64,000 nucleotides of DNA from Dryocola clanedunensis subsp. sulfonylureivorans (GTDB lineage Bacteria; Pseudomonadota; Gammaproteobacteria; Enterobacterales; Enterobacteriaceae): positions 124,001 to 188,000 of the forward strand of contig NZ_JAERMU010000007.1 of assembly GCF_016756775.1 (NCBI RefSeq), read 5' to 3'. The translations under genes and the position numbers were made by a program. This document shows positions 1 through 9,540 of the stretch, piece by piece. Below the pieces are notes generated by a model, which had not been told where the DNA came from, ran no database searches, and saw only the letters and a list, made by a program, of their open reading frames with translations. Numbering within the stretch: the first letter of the stretch is position 1; every line of letters begins with the position of its first letter.

Positions 1-25
1 AGCTACCAGGCTGCTCCACCCCGCG
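1..25 (-). tRNA. tRNA-fMet (initiator), 5' end only
   Basis: The first 25 bases are identical to the 5' end of the complete initiator tRNA at 97-173 (read on the minus strand, starting CGCGGGG). The rest of this copy lies left of the window. It is the next member of a tandem fMet tRNA array, equivalent to metZ/metW/metV of E. coli, and is separated from the complete copy by a 71-base spacer. Confidence 0.93.
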
Positions 26-96
26 TCCGGATACTGCTTTTTTAACACAGACTTATGATGATTATTCGTCATCTCGTCAGTCATCAACGATTTAAT

Positions 97-173
<77 letters not shown>

Positions 174-186
174 TCCGTGGATGCGC

Positions 187-214
187 ACTATACTCTGCTG
201 GACTTTTGATGCAA
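187..214 (-). promoter_or_regulatory. Sigma70 promoter of the fMet tRNA array
   Basis: On the minus strand TTGCAT (209-214) and TATAGT (187-192) are spaced by 16 bases and followed by a GC-rich discriminator (GCGCATCC) just before the tRNA. A strong core promoter with a GC-rich discriminator is typical of stable-RNA genes under stringent control. Confidence 0.75.
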
Positions 215-381
215 CCCTTTTTTTAAAAAATGCTTAAATTGTCACAGGTTGTTGAAAATAGCCGCTTTCTGATTAATTAATACACACCATAGTTTAAGTT
301 AAAGCGCGACGCGTTTAATTCTTACGTCACGTTTGCTATCTTCCCGTGGCGTATAGCGGCATAAACCAGGTTGAGGCAGTA

Positions 382-1482
382 ATGAAAGGAAGTTGGACAA
401 AGTACCTTATAACAGGCGTGATGGTCATGGCGCTGGCGGCTTGTTCGTCAAAACCGACCGATAAAGGCCAACAGTATAAAGATGGTAAATTCAGCCAACC
501 TTTCTCGCTGGTCAATCAGCCAGAGGCGGTCGGCGCACCTATTAATGGTGGTGACTTCGCCGAGCAGGTTAACCAGATCCGCTCCGCCTCCCCAAGACTC
601 TATAATAGTAAGAGCGACATTTATGGCGCGGTGCAGCAATGGCTGCGGGCAGGCGGCGACACCAGAACGCTGAGTCAGTACGGCCTGGATGCCTGGCAGA
701 TGGAAGGCGCAGACAACTACGGTAACGTGCAGTTCACCGGGTATTACACGCCGGTCGTGCAGGCGCGTTATACCCGTCAGGGTGAGTTCCAGTACCCTAT
801 TTACCGTATGCCGCCAAAACGTGGGCGTCTGCCGTCCCGTGCAGAGATTTACAGCGGCGCGCTTAGCGACAGCTATATCATCGCCTACAGCAATTCTCTG
901 ATGGATAACTTCATTATGGACGTGCAGGGCAGCGGCTATATCGACTTCGGCGACGGTCGTCCGTTAACCTTCTTTGGCTACGCAGGCAAAAATGGCCACG
1001 CGTATCGCAGCATTGGCAAAGTGCTTATCGACCGCGGAGAAGTAAAGAAGGAAGATATGTCGATGCAGGCTATCCGTCACTGGGGGGAGACCCACAGCGA
1101 GGCGGAAGTACAGGAGCTGCTGGAGCAGAATCCTTCCTTCGTCTTCTTTAAACCTGCCAGCTACGCACCGGTTAAAGGCGCAAGTGCGGTGCCACTGATT
1201 GGCCGCGCCTCTGTGGCTTCCGACCGCTCTATCGTCCCTGCGGGCACGACAATCCTTGCGGAAGTGCCACTGCTGGACAATAACGGTAAGTTTAACGGGA
1301 AATATGAGCTGCGGGTCATGGTGGCGCTGGATGTCGGCGGAGCGATTAAAGGTCAGCATTTCGATATTTATCAGGGGATTGGGCCAGATGCCGGTCACCG
1401 GGCCGGATGGTATAACCACTATGGCCGGGTTTGGGTGCTGAAGAACGCTCCCGGCGCCGGGGGCAATGTCTTCAACGGCTAA
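382..1482 (+). CDS. mltA: Membrane-bound lytic murein transglycosylase A
   Basis: MltA cleaves the MurNAc-GlcNAc bond of peptidoglycan with formation of a 1,6-anhydro ring, acting from the inner face of the outer membrane. The 366-residue product is the usual family length. It begins with a lipoprotein signal peptide ending in the lipobox LAAC (acylated Cys at residue 21), followed by the MltA barrel and the C-terminal 3D domain, whose conserved aspartates are seen in ALDVGGAIKG and HFDIYQG. The ATG at 382 is chosen over an in-frame GTG at 346 because the signal peptide starts there, as in E. coli. It is transcribed away from the tRNA array. Confidence 0.96.
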   Translation: MKGSWTKYLITGVMVMALAACSSKPTDKGQQYKDGKFSQPFSLVNQPEAVGAPINGGDFAEQVNQIRSASPRLYNSKSDIYGAVQQWLRAGGDTRTLSQYGLDAWQMEGADNYGNVQFTGYYTPVVQARYTRQGEFQYPIYRMPPKRGRLPSRAEIYSGALSDSYIIAYSNSLMDNFIMDVQGSGYIDFGDGRPLTFFGYAGKNGHAYRSIGKVLIDRGEVKKEDMSMQAIRHWGETHSEAEVQELLEQNPSFVFFKPASYAPVKGASAVPLIGRASVASDRSIVPAGTTILAEVPLLDNNGKFNGKYELRVMVALDVGGAIKGQHFDIYQGIGPDAGHRAGWYNHYGRVWVLKNAPGAGGNVFNG

Positions 1483-1586
1483 TCGCCGTTTCCCTGCTTT
1501 GTCAGCAATCAACGCGGGCTGTATAATCAGCCCGCTGTTTCATGCATAACCCTGTACCCCGCAAAGATCCACCCGAGGAAAACGTC

Positions 1587-2399
1587 ATGTCTGTAGTTCT
1601 CTCCGATGCCTGGCTGCAACGCTTTGGCGGCACTGCCCGTCTCTATGGGCGCGATGCGCTGCAACTCTTTGCCGATGCGCATGTTTGCGTGATTGGTATT
1701 GGCGGCGTTGGCTCATGGGCTGCAGAGGCGCTGGCTCGTACCGGCATTGGCGCATTGACGCTAATCGATATGGACGACGTGTGCGTAACCAACACTAACC
1801 GGCAGATCCACGCCCTGCGTGATAACGTCGGCCAGGCGAAAACAGAGGTGATGGCGGCACGCATCCGTGAAATCAATCCGGAATGCCGTGTGACGGTAGT
1901 GGATGATTTTATTACCGCCGACAATGCCGCGCAGCTTATGAGCCAGGGCTTTAGCTACGTTATCGATGCTATCGACAGCGTGCGTCCAAAAGCGGCGCTG
2001 ATCGCGTATTGCCGCCGTAACAAGATCCCGCTGGTCACCACTGGCGGCGCGGGAGGACAAATTGATCCCACGCAGATCCAGGTTACCGATCTGGCGAAGA
2101 CCATTCAGGATCCGCTAGCGGCGAAGCTGCGTGAAAGGCTGAAGAGTGATTTCGGCGTGGTGAAGAACAGTAAAGGTAAGCTCGGCATCGACTGCGTGTT
2201 TTCAACTGAAGCGCTGGTTTATCCGCAGGCGGATGGCTCAGTGTGTGCGGCGAAGAGCACGGCGGATGGCCCGAAACGCATGGATTGCGCGTCCGGTTTT
2301 GGCGCGGCGACCATGGTAACCGCCAGCTTTGGCTTTGTGGCAGTTTCCCATGTATTGAAGAAGATGCTGGCGAAGGCGCGGCGAGTCGACGTTAAGTAG
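1587..2399 (+). CDS. tcdA: tRNA threonylcarbamoyladenosine dehydratase (CsdL)
   Basis: TcdA is an E1-like ATP-dependent enzyme that dehydrates t6A37 of ANN-decoding tRNAs to the cyclic form ct6A. The 270-residue protein has the ThiF/MoeB-type Rossmann motif GIGGVGSWA at about residues 37-45 and the arginine-rich NTNRQIHAL segment. The ATG at 1587 has a GAGGA ribosome site; an in-frame ATG 45 bases upstream lacks one. The genes for its sulfur partners csdE-csdA converge on it, the conserved arrangement. The last codons and the TAG stop run into a REP-like palindrome, so the C-terminal tail (RRVDVK) differs from E. coli. Confidence 0.95.
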   Translation: MSVVLSDAWLQRFGGTARLYGRDALQLFADAHVCVIGIGGVGSWAAEALARTGIGALTLIDMDDVCVTNTNRQIHALRDNVGQAKTEVMAARIREINPECRVTVVDDFITADNAAQLMSQGFSYVIDAIDSVRPKAALIAYCRRNKIPLVTTGGAGGQIDPTQIQVTDLAKTIQDPLAAKLRERLKSDFGVVKNSKGKLGIDCVFSTEALVYPQADGSVCAAKSTADGPKRMDCASGFGAATMVTASFGFVAVSHVLKKMLAKARRVDVK

Positions 2400-2426
2400 G
2401 GTGGATAAGCACCAGCGCCATCCACC
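2396..2426. repeat. REP-like palindrome (GTAGGGTGGATAAGC family)
   Basis: An imperfect palindrome starting GTAGGGTGGATAAGC and ending GCGCCATCCACC. The same family recurs near 34093, 43546 and 47823. It sits between the convergent tcdA and csdE and supplies the tcdA stop codon. Confidence 0.75.
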
Positions 2427-2431
2427 AGAAA

Positions 2432-2872
2432 TTACGCGTTTGCCGCCTGTTTAACCGCATCGGCTAACGCGGCAAGCCCGCTGCTGCGCGACGCGCTAAG
2501 CTGGTGACGCAAGCCTAATTCATCAAACAGCGACAGAGGATCTGCATTTCGCAGGTCTTCCGGCGTTCTTCCTTCTATCGCCGTCAACAGTACCGCCAGC
2601 AAACCTCGAACGATGCGCCCTTCGCTGTCGCCATAGAAGTGCAGCGTGCCGTTGCTTTCCAGCTCATGACCAAGCCAGACGCGATTTTCGCAGCCGGCAA
2701 TTTCAATCTCATCGCGCTTTAAATCCGCGGGCAGGGCAGGAAGCTGTTTGCCGAGCAGAATCAGCTGGCGGTATTTATCTTCCCACTGCTGGAGCGGGAT
2801 GAACGTTGCCCGCAGCGTGTCCGGGGTGATGGCATGGCCAAACGGATGACCTGCCAGAAATATACTCGTCAT
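2432..2872 (-). CDS. csdE: Sulfur acceptor protein CsdE
   Basis: CsdE is a SufE-family protein that accepts persulfide sulfur from the cysteine desulfurase CsdA. The 146-residue product carries the acceptor cysteine at residue 61 (context [10 protein letters not shown]), preceding the family signature VWLGHE. Its ATG directly follows the csdA stop codon with no intervening base, so the two are translated from one message. The pair supports the tRNA dehydratase TcdA encoded just downstream on the other strand. Confidence 0.95.
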   Translation of the reverse strand: MTSIFLAGHPFGHAITPDTLRATFIPLQQWEDKYRQLILLGKQLPALPADLKRDEIEIAGCENRVWLGHELESNGTLHFYGDSEGRIVRGLLAVLLTAIEGRTPEDLRNADPLSLFDELGLRHQLSASRSSGLAALADAVKQAANA

Positions 2873-4078
2873 TTAATCCACCAGGAGTTCCAGGGCGCGA
2901 TCGATAGCCTTTACCAGCGCATCCACATCGCTTTGTGTGTTGTAAGGGGCGAAGGAGGCGCGCAGGGTGCCGTTGACGCCCAGTGCTGCCAGCAAAGGCT
3001 GGGCGCAGTGCTGACCCGCACGTAAGGCAATGCCGGATTCCGCCAGCAGGGTAACCAGATCGCTGTGATGAACGCCTGCAAAATCAAAAGCCAGCAGGCT
3101 CGAGTCCTGACAGCGGAAGCTGCGGAAACCAGGTCGTTTAGCCAGCTCCGCTTCTGCAAGCGTGGCAAGGCCGCGGCTGTATGCTTCTGCCTCCGCAATA
3201 TCAATTTGCGAGAGCCACTCCAGGGCCGCGCTCAGGCCAATCACACCGGCAACGTTTGGTGTCCCCGCTTCAAAGCGATAGGGCACCGCCTGGGTTTTGA
3301 AGCCGTCAAACGAGACGTGGGTAATCATTTTGCCACCGCCAAGCCACGGTGACATCTCTGTCAGCAGTTCAGTTTTGCCATAGAGTGCGCCGATGCCTGT
3401 CGGTCCATATAGCTTGTGGGCAGAAAAAGCATAGAAGTCGATATCCAGACTTTGCACATCCGGCGGGCAGTGCACTACTCCCTGTGCGCCATCCACCATG
3501 ACAACCGCACCAGCTTCATGGGCAAGGCCGATAGCTTTTGCCAGATCGGGACAGCCGCCGGTGACGTTCGACATCTGTCCAAGTGCGAGAATTTTGCTTC
3601 TCGCATTGAGCAGAGAAGGGAGTTTGCTGAGATCGGCGAGGTAATCTTTGCCAATCGGCAATTTGACGATACGCGCACCGGTCTGCTCTGCGACCATCAG
3701 CCACGGGACGAAGTTGGCATGGTGCTCGGCTTCGCTAACAATGATTTCATCGCCTGCCTGCAGACGCGGCCGGGCAAAGCATTGGGCAACCATGTTAATG
3801 GCTTCGGTAGTACCGCGTGTCCAGATAATATCCTTACCGGAGGGCGCATTCAGCAGCTCGGCCACCGTGTCACGTGCCGCTTCGTAGCGGGCGGTAAGGC
3901 GCTGAGCAGTAGGAAACTGGCTGCGGTGGACGTTACCTGCGCTGAGGCTATAAAACTGCTGGCTGGCTTCAATCACTGCCAGGGGTTTTAAAGCGGTTGC
4001 CGCGCTGTCGAGATAGACGCCCGCATCTGCCAGCGCCGGGAACTGGCTGCGAAAAACGGCGGGATTAAATGCTTTCAT
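2873..4078 (-). CDS. csdA: Cysteine desulfurase CsdA
   Basis: CsdA is a PLP-dependent enzyme that removes sulfur from cysteine (or selenium from selenocysteine) and passes it to CsdE. The 401-residue protein shows the class V aminotransferase fold, with the PLP lysine in FSAHKLYGPTG and the persulfide cysteine in RAGQHCAQPLL. First gene of the csdA-csdE operon; a ribosome site (GAGGATAA) precedes the start. Length matches the E. coli protein exactly. Confidence 0.96.
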   Translation of the reverse strand: MKAFNPAVFRSQFPALADAGVYLDSAATALKPLAVIEASQQFYSLSAGNVHRSQFPTAQRLTARYEAARDTVAELLNAPSGKDIIWTRGTTEAINMVAQCFARPRLQAGDEIIVSEAEHHANFVPWLMVAEQTGARIVKLPIGKDYLADLSKLPSLLNARSKILALGQMSNVTGGCPDLAKAIGLAHEAGAVVMVDGAQGVVHCPPDVQSLDIDFYAFSAHKLYGPTGIGALYGKTELLTEMSPWLGGGKMITHVSFDGFKTQAVPYRFEAGTPNVAGVIGLSAALEWLSQIDIAEAEAYSRGLATLAEAELAKRPGFRSFRCQDSSLLAFDFAGVHHSDLVTLLAESGIALRAGQHCAQPLLAALGVNGTLRASFAPYNTQSDVDALVKAIDRALELLVD

Positions 4079-4274
4079 GATTATCCTCGTGTCAGTCTGT
4101 AGATCGTCGCGTATTTCCCGCCAACAAACAAGAAATGTGTCACGTTCGGAATTTTCCGCTTAACCTGGCAAAGTCATGAAAGAGAGTTATGCTAATTATT
4201 GTTTGGCTAAGGTTTCAGCCAGTAAGCAGAAGTGATTTAAGTAGCATTAAAATCTACATACAAGGAGAAGAACG

Positions 4275-4502
4275 ATGAATAAGGCAGCCGTAATCGTATC
4301 TGCATGTCTGATGACTTTTACACTAGCAGCATGTTCCAGCCCGAACTACGTCATGCACACCAATGATGGGCGCACCATCATAGCCGACGGCAAACCTCAG
4401 ACCGATGATGAAACCGGGATGATTATGTATAAAGATGCTAACGGCAATAAACAGCAGATTAACCGTACTGACGTGAAAGAGATGGTTGAGCTCGACCAGT
4501 AA
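4275..4502 (+). CDS. ygdI: Small lipoprotein YgdI (DUF903)
   Basis: A 75-residue lipoprotein with a signal peptide ending in LAAC (Cys at residue 20), then one DUF903/SH3-like domain with YVMHTNDGRTI and a TGMIMYKDANG segment. Its function is unknown; YgdR is its usual paralog. AGGAGAAG provides a good ribosome site. It faces the gcvB terminator, whose hairpin begins 17 bases after the ygdI stop and may also end ygdI transcripts, although no T-run follows in the ygdI direction. Confidence 0.93.
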   Translation: MNKAAVIVSACLMTFTLAACSSPNYVMHTNDGRTIIADGKPQTDDETGMIMYKDANGNKQQINRTDVKEMVELDQ

Positions 4503-4511
4503 AAAATGGGC

Positions 4512-4717
4512 AAAAAAAAGCACCGCTTCAGGCGGTGCTACATTAATCACTATGGACAGACAGGGTAAATGTACAGTAAGTGAAAAAGGGGTAGCTTAGC
4601 TACCGGGGTCTGGAATGCCAGACCAATTGCAAACACAACAACACAACATCACAACCGTAAGCCAAAAGCCCTCCAGAACACGCATTCCAGATAACTTTTC
4701 GTTCCGGCTCAGGAAGT
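4512..4717 (-). ncRNA. gcvB: GcvB small RNA
   Basis: GcvB is an Hfq-dependent sRNA that represses many amino-acid and peptide transporter mRNAs. On the minus strand the RNA begins ACTTCCTGAGCCGGAACG (at 4717) and ends in the hairpin AGCACCGCC..GGCGGTGCT followed by eight Ts (about 4512-4539). The GT-rich R1 seed (TTGTGATGTTGTGTTGTTG) is at about 4633-4658. The 206-base length, its position and its divergence from gcvA match E. coli, where GcvA activates gcvB when glycine is abundant. Confidence 0.95.
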
Positions 4718-4845
4718 GCCGCCACTATAGGTATTTGCTGGTGCATCCTCAACGGACAATTTATAATGGCTCAGATAAAAAAAACTAATAGGTTAATTTA
4801 AATAATCTGTTTGTTAACAGCCATTAACATTTAAGCCTGTCTACT

Positions 4846-5763
4846 ATGTCTAAGCGCTTACCACCTCTGAATGCTTTACGTGTTTTTGACGCAGCCGCTC
4901 GTCACCTGAGTTTTACGAAAGCGGCCGAAGAGTTATTTGTCACTCAGGCGGCAGTTAGCCACCAGATTAAGTCTCTTGAGGACTTTTTAGGGCTAAAACT
5001 GTTCCGTCGCCGTAACCGCTCCTTGCTGTTGACCGAAGAGGGACAGAGTTATTATCTGGATATTAAAGAGATTTTTTCACAGCTCACCGAAGCCACGCGC
5101 AAGCTCCAGGCGAGAAGCGCAAAAGGCGCATTGACGGTAAGTTTATTGCCCAGTTTTGCTATTCACTGGCTGGTGCCTCGCCTGACAAGCTTTAACTCAG
5201 CTTATCCGGGAATCGACGTCCGTATCCAGGCCGTAGACCGTCAGGAAGATAAACTTGCTGACGATGTCGACGTGGCGATTTTTTACGGGCGCGGGAACTG
5301 GCCGGGCCTGCGTGTTGAAAAACTCTACGCTGAATATCTGCTGCCCGTCTGCTCGCCTATGTTACTTACCGGCGACAGGCCAATCAAAACCCCGGAAGAC
5401 CTCGCGCAACACACTTTATTGCACGATGCTTCTCGCCGGGACTGGCAGACTTACACCCGCCAGCTGGGAGTGAGCCATATTAATGTGCAGCAGGGGCCGA
5501 TATTCAGCCACAGCGCAATGGTGCTGCAGGCGGCAATCCATGGTCAGGGGATCGCGCTGGCGAACAACGTGATGGCGCAAACCGAGATAGAAGCCGGACG
5601 TCTGGTTTGCCCGTTTAACGATGTGCTGGTCAGTAAAAATGCCTTTTATCTGGTTTGTCATGACAGCCAGGCAGAACTCGGTAAAATAGCGGCATTCCGG
5701 CAGTGGATCCTGGCAAAAGCCGCCAGCGAACAAGAAAAATTCCGCTTCCGCTACGATCAATAA
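4846..5763 (+). CDS. gcvA: Glycine cleavage system transcriptional regulator GcvA
   Basis: LysR-family activator/repressor of the gcvTHP operon and activator of the divergently transcribed gcvB. The 305-residue protein has an N-terminal winged helix (LSFTKAAEELFVTQAAVSHQIKSLE at about 21-45, a textbook LysR helix-turn-helix) and a C-terminal periplasmic-binding-like effector domain. The 128-base gap to gcvB holds the shared control region. Highly conserved with E. coli GcvA. Confidence 0.97.
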   Translation: MSKRLPPLNALRVFDAAARHLSFTKAAEELFVTQAAVSHQIKSLEDFLGLKLFRRRNRSLLLTEEGQSYYLDIKEIFSQLTEATRKLQARSAKGALTVSLLPSFAIHWLVPRLTSFNSAYPGIDVRIQAVDRQEDKLADDVDVAIFYGRGNWPGLRVEKLYAEYLLPVCSPMLLTGDRPIKTPEDLAQHTLLHDASRRDWQTYTRQLGVSHINVQQGPIFSHSAMVLQAAIHGQGIALANNVMAQTEIEAGRLVCPFNDVLVSKNAFYLVCHDSQAELGKIAAFRQWILAKAASEQEKFRFRYDQ

Positions 5764-5811
5764 TGGTTTCATCGCGCGGTATATCACCGCGCCCTACTTT
5801 AGGGTTACAAA

Positions 5812-6207
5812 ATGACCAGCCGTTTCATGCTGATTTTTACCGCTATCAGCGGATTTATCTTTGTTGCGCTCGGTGCCTTTGGGGCTCACGTGTTAAGCAA
5901 GTCTCTCGGCGTCATGGAGATGGGGTGGATTCATACCGGGCTGCAGTATCAGGCGTTTCACACGCTGGCTATTTTTGGCCTCGCGGTGGCCATGCAGCGC
6001 CGCATCAGCATCTGGTTTTACTGGAGTAGCCTGTTTATGGCGCTCGGTACCGTGCTGTTCAGCGGCAGCCTTTATTGTCTGGCGCTGTCGCATTTACGCC
6101 TGTGGGCGTTTGTTACACCGGTCGGTGGCGTCTGTTTTCTCGCCGGTTGGATTTTGATGTTGATTGGTGCAATGCGCCTGAAACGTAAGGGCGTAAGCCA
6201 TGAATAA
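5812..6207 (+). CDS. ygdD: DUF423 inner-membrane protein YgdD
   Basis: A 131-residue protein with four predicted transmembrane segments and the DUF423 signature near the N terminus (ALGAFGAH, then [13 protein letters not shown]). Its function is not established. It overlaps the start of rlmM by 8 bases, so the two genes are co-transcribed and possibly translationally coupled, as in related genomes. Confidence 0.92.
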   Translation: MTSRFMLIFTAISGFIFVALGAFGAHVLSKSLGVMEMGWIHTGLQYQAFHTLAIFGLAVAMQRRISIWFYWSSLFMALGTVLFSGSLYCLALSHLRLWAFVTPVGGVCFLAGWILMLIGAMRLKRKGVSHE

Positions 6208-7303
6208 CAAAGTGATTTTGTACTGCCGCCAGGGCTTCGAAAAAGAGTGCGCGGCAGAGATTACCGATAAAGCAGGGCAGCGCGGCGTCTATGGCTTTGC
6301 CCGCGTTAAAGACAACAGTGGCTATGTTGTCTTTGAATGCTACCAGCTCGAAGACGCAGATAAGCTGGCCCGTGAGCTGCCCTTCAGCGATCTGATCTTC
6401 GCCCGCCAGATGATTGTGGCCGGGGAACTGTTAAAAGATCTTCCTCCTGAAGATCGCATCACCCCAATCACCGGCATGCTGCAAGGCGTGGTAGAGAAGG
6501 GCGGCGATCTGCGCGTTGAAGTCGCGGATACCAACGAAAGCAAAGAGCTGATGAAGTTCTGCCGCAAGCTGACGGTGCCGCTGCGTGCCAGCCTGCGTGA
6601 AGCCGGCGTGCTGACCAACTACGAAACGCCAAAACGCCCGGTTGTGCATGTGTTCTTTATTGCACCAGGCTGCTGTTACACGGGCTATTCGTATACCAAC
6701 AATAACTCTCCCTGGTATATGGGCATTCCGCGTCTGAAGTTCCCATCCGATGCGCCAAGTCGCTCAACGCTGAAACTGGAAGAGGCGTTTCACGTTTTCA
6801 TTCCGGCAGACGAGTGGGACGAGCGTCTGGCAAACGGCATGTACGCCGTGGATCTGGGGGCCTGTCCTGGCGGCTGGACCTATCAACTGGTACAGCGCAA
6901 CATGTGGGTCTCTTCTGTCGATAACGGCCCAATGGCACAAAGCCTGATGGATACCGGACAGGTGACCTGGCTGCGTGAAGACGGGTTTAAATACAAGCCG
7001 ACGCGCAACAACATCTCGTGGATGGTCTGCGATATGGTTGAGAAGCCGGCGAAAGTCGCCAGCCTGATGGCAACCTGGCTGGTCAACGGTTGGTGCCGGG
7101 AAACCATCTTTAACCTTAAGCTGCCGATGAAAAAGCGCTACGAAGAGGTGTCCCAGAACCTGGCGCAGATCCGTGAGAAGCTGGAAGAAAACGGCATCAG
7201 CGCACAGATCCAGGCCCGCCAGCTCTATCATGACCGTGAAGAAGTGACCGTACACGTGCGCCGCATGTGGGCTGCCGTTGGTGGCCGTCGCGACGAACGT
7301 TAG
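6200..7303 (+). CDS. rlmM: 23S rRNA (cytidine-2'-O)-methyltransferase RlmM
   Basis: RlmM (YgdE) methylates the 2'-O of C2498 in 23S rRNA. The 367-residue protein has an N-terminal THUMP domain and a C-terminal Rossmann methyltransferase domain with the SAM motif [10 protein letters not shown], the segment MVCDMVEKP, and the catalytic lysine region [11 protein letters not shown]. The K-D-K-E tetrad of 2'-O methylases therefore appears intact. Overlaps ygdD by 8 bases. Confidence 0.96.
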   Translation: MNNKVILYCRQGFEKECAAEITDKAGQRGVYGFARVKDNSGYVVFECYQLEDADKLARELPFSDLIFARQMIVAGELLKDLPPEDRITPITGMLQGVVEKGGDLRVEVADTNESKELMKFCRKLTVPLRASLREAGVLTNYETPKRPVVHVFFIAPGCCYTGYSYTNNNSPWYMGIPRLKFPSDAPSRSTLKLEEAFHVFIPADEWDERLANGMYAVDLGACPGGWTYQLVQRNMWVSSVDNGPMAQSLMDTGQVTWLREDGFKYKPTRNNISWMVCDMVEKPAKVASLMATWLVNGWCRETIFNLKLPMKKRYEEVSQNLAQIREKLEENGISAQIQARQLYHDREEVTVHVRRMWAAVGGRRDER

Positions 7304-7307
7304 AATT

Positions 7308-7390
7308 TACCCTCTCCCTGAAAGGGAGAGGGTAAGGAAACTCGATCCAATCCCCTCGCCCCTTTGGGGAGAGGGTTAGGGTGAGGGGGA
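7308..7390. repeat. Paired palindromes (CCCTCTCCCT family) between rlmM and xni
   Basis: A perfect 12-base-stem palindrome, TACCCTCTCCCT-GAA-AGGGAGAGGGTA (7308-7334), is followed by a related imperfect one (CCCCTCGCCCC-TTT-GGGGAGAGGG, about 7352-7375) and TTAGGGTGAGGGGGA. The same pair occurs at 11914-11975. It lies between convergent genes, where it may end transcription in both directions, and it supplies the last codons and stop of xni. Confidence 0.8.
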
Positions 7391-8146
7391 ATTTCCCGTC
7401 AATCTTAACTGCTGCAAATTCCCTTTAAGATTTAAATCTGTCTGTAATCGTGCCACCTGTCGGCAGGTGAACGCGCTCTCTTTATGCTGCTCCAGCTTCT
7501 TGCGCCACTTCTCCGGCACTTCATCAAGCTTTTCATATAATGCTTCGAGCGTAGAAAACTGGTTAATTAACTGGGTTGCGCTTTTGGGACCAATGCCCGC
7601 TACGCCCTGGATCTTGCTGCTGCTGATGCCTGCCAGCCCCCAGAAGTCCGGCAGCTGCTCCGGCAGCACGCCATACTCTTTGGCAATAAATGGCGCATCC
7701 AGCCAGCGCTTCTGAAAATAATCCCTAATCTGAATTGTCGGGGCCAGCAGCTGGCAGAATCCTTTATCCGTGGAGACAATCGTGGCGTGGTGGCCATTTA
7801 CGGCTAGCCTGGCGGCAAGGGTCGCGGCGAGATCGTCTGCCTCGTTACCCTGAGAATGCCAGCATGCTACACCCCGGCGAATGAAGGCCTCCCTGATGGC
7901 TGGCATTTCCAGCTCCAGCGCTTCCGGCATGGGCACCCGGCCTGCTTTATAGTCAGGCAACACCTGGTGACGCCAGCCTTCGCGCCTCTCTTCATCGTCA
8001 AATACCGCCACGGCGTGAGTCGGCTGGCTGTGATTGATGAGCTGCGAAAGCGCATGGACGCAGGCCTCTACACACGGCGAACCCTGCACCGCGTGGATAC
8101 GGCGAATAAGATTCAGGGCGTCGACGATAAGTAGATGAATGCTCAT
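7376..8146 (-). CDS. xni: Flap endonuclease Xni (ExoIX-like)
   Basis: Xni (YgdG) is a 5'-3' flap endonuclease resembling the N-terminal domain of DNA polymerase I. The 256-residue protein has the metal-binding acidic residues in [18 protein letters not shown] and GNEADDLAA, and the helix-hairpin-helix [13 protein letters not shown] near residue 190. The ATG at 8146 (MSIHLL) is chosen by comparison with the family; the in-frame upstream ATG adds an unlikely 11-residue tail. The C terminus (TGNSPSP) is encoded by the adjacent repeat and is a few residues longer than in E. coli. Confidence 0.94.
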   Translation of the reverse strand: MSIHLLIVDALNLIRRIHAVQGSPCVEACVHALSQLINHSQPTHAVAVFDDEERREGWRHQVLPDYKAGRVPMPEALELEMPAIREAFIRRGVACWHSQGNEADDLAATLAARLAVNGHHATIVSTDKGFCQLLAPTIQIRDYFQKRWLDAPFIAKEYGVLPEQLPDFWGLAGISSSKIQGVAGIGPKSATQLINQFSTLEALYEKLDEVPEKWRKKLEQHKESAFTCRQVARLQTDLNLKGNLQQLRLTGNSPSP

Positions 8147-8332
8147 GATTTTTTTACCAGATGAATGAACCGCAGCCACTTTATCACGTCCCCTGGCAGG
8201 GGGCTAACCTGAGAAATCATTTCAGGAAAGCAGCTCGCAAAAAAATCATTCTGTTTCCAACCGGAAAAGACATTGCTTATTAATTTGGTTGCTATGTATA
8301 TTTTATCGGAATAAAAAAACAGAGATAACAAT

Positions 8333-9517
8333 ATGAGCAAGAGCAGCCACCTCGCAGACCGTATCCAGAACCTTCAGCCTTCCGCTATTCGTGAACTGTT
8401 AAAACACAGCAAAATGCCCGGCGTCATTTCCCTTGCCGGCGGCATTCCATCCAGCGAATTATTCGATAAAGAAGGCCTGGCCGAGGCCACTAAAATCGTG
8501 GTTGATCAGAATTTTAACGATGCATTCCAGTACGGGTTAACGGAAGGGAACGTTGAGCTGCGTCAGCAATTAGTGGGGCTGTGTCAGGAGCGGGGTATGA
8601 CGACGACGCCCGACCAGATGCTGATCACCTCCGGCTCTCAGCAGGCGCTGGATTTACTGATCCGCGCGCTGGCTAATCCCGGCGATGTATTTGTTGTAGA
8701 ACGCCCAACTTACCTCGCCACGCTGCAAATTCTCAGCCTTACCGAAGCCACCGTTCAGTCCGTTGGCGGCGATGAACACGGAATGATCGTGGATGAGCTG
8801 GAGGCCCTGCTCAAAACAACCCGTATCAAAGGTGTTTATCTGGTGCCGACATTCGGCAACCCAAGTGGCACAACCCTTAGCGCGGAGCGCCGGGAAAAGC
8901 TGGTGAAACTGGCTATTGAGCATGATTTTGTCATCATCGAAGATGACCCGTACGGCGCAATCAGCTTCACGGACAACCGCGAAAAAACGCTCTTCCAGGT
9001 TGCGGCTGAGCTGGGTAATCATGAAAACGTGGTCTATACCTCGACCTTCTCCAAAATCCTGGCTCCGGGTCTTCGTGTGGGCTGGATCCTGATGCCGGAA
9101 TGGATGAAGCAGAAAGTGGCCATCATCAAGCAGGCTACCGATCTGCACGCCAACTCCTTTAGCCAGTCTCTGGTTTCGGCGTATCTGTCGCTGAACCGTC
9201 TGAACCCACAGATCGCGCTGATCCGTGATGCTTATAAGCAGAAGTGTCTGAGCCTGTCGAAATACCTGCAGGACGAGCTTGGCGACCATATCAGCTTCAA
9301 CCAGCCGCAGGGCGGGATGTTCCTGTGGGCGAAGTTCCGCTACGACTTTGACACCACGAAGTGGCTGGAGCGGACGCTGGCAAAAGGTGTGGTTTACGTG
9401 CCGGGAGAATTCTTCTTTAGCGATAATGCCGATAAGAAAACGCTGCGTTTCTCTTATGCGACGGCGTCGGACGAGCAGCTTTTTGAAGCGGTGCAGCGCC
9501 TTAAATCGGCGCTCTGA
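8333..9517 (+). CDS. PLP-dependent class I/II aminotransferase (2-aminoadipate/MocR-type)
   Basis: A 394-residue fold-type I aminotransferase. The PLP-binding lysine is in TSTFSKILAPGLRVGW (about residue 240), the pyridine-N aspartate region is IIEDDPYG, and the phosphate-binding part is TSGSQQALDLL. The closest characterised families by motif are the 2-aminoadipate/aromatic aminotransferases related to LysN and to the aminotransferase half of MocR regulators; there is no DNA-binding domain here. The gene is absent from this place in E. coli K-12 and is monocistronic. Substrate cannot be told from sequence. Confidence 0.85.
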   Translation: MSKSSHLADRIQNLQPSAIRELLKHSKMPGVISLAGGIPSSELFDKEGLAEATKIVVDQNFNDAFQYGLTEGNVELRQQLVGLCQERGMTTTPDQMLITSGSQQALDLLIRALANPGDVFVVERPTYLATLQILSLTEATVQSVGGDEHGMIVDELEALLKTTRIKGVYLVPTFGNPSGTTLSAERREKLVKLAIEHDFVIIEDDPYGAISFTDNREKTLFQVAAELGNHENVVYTSTFSKILAPGLRVGWILMPEWMKQKVAIIKQATDLHANSFSQSLVSAYLSLNRLNPQIALIRDAYKQKCLSLSKYLQDELGDHISFNQPQGGMFLWAKFRYDFDTTKWLERTLAKGVVYVPGEFFFSDNADKKTLRFSYATASDEQLFEAVQRLKSAL

Positions 9518-9540
9518 TCCCACAAACTGACAACTTTTTC

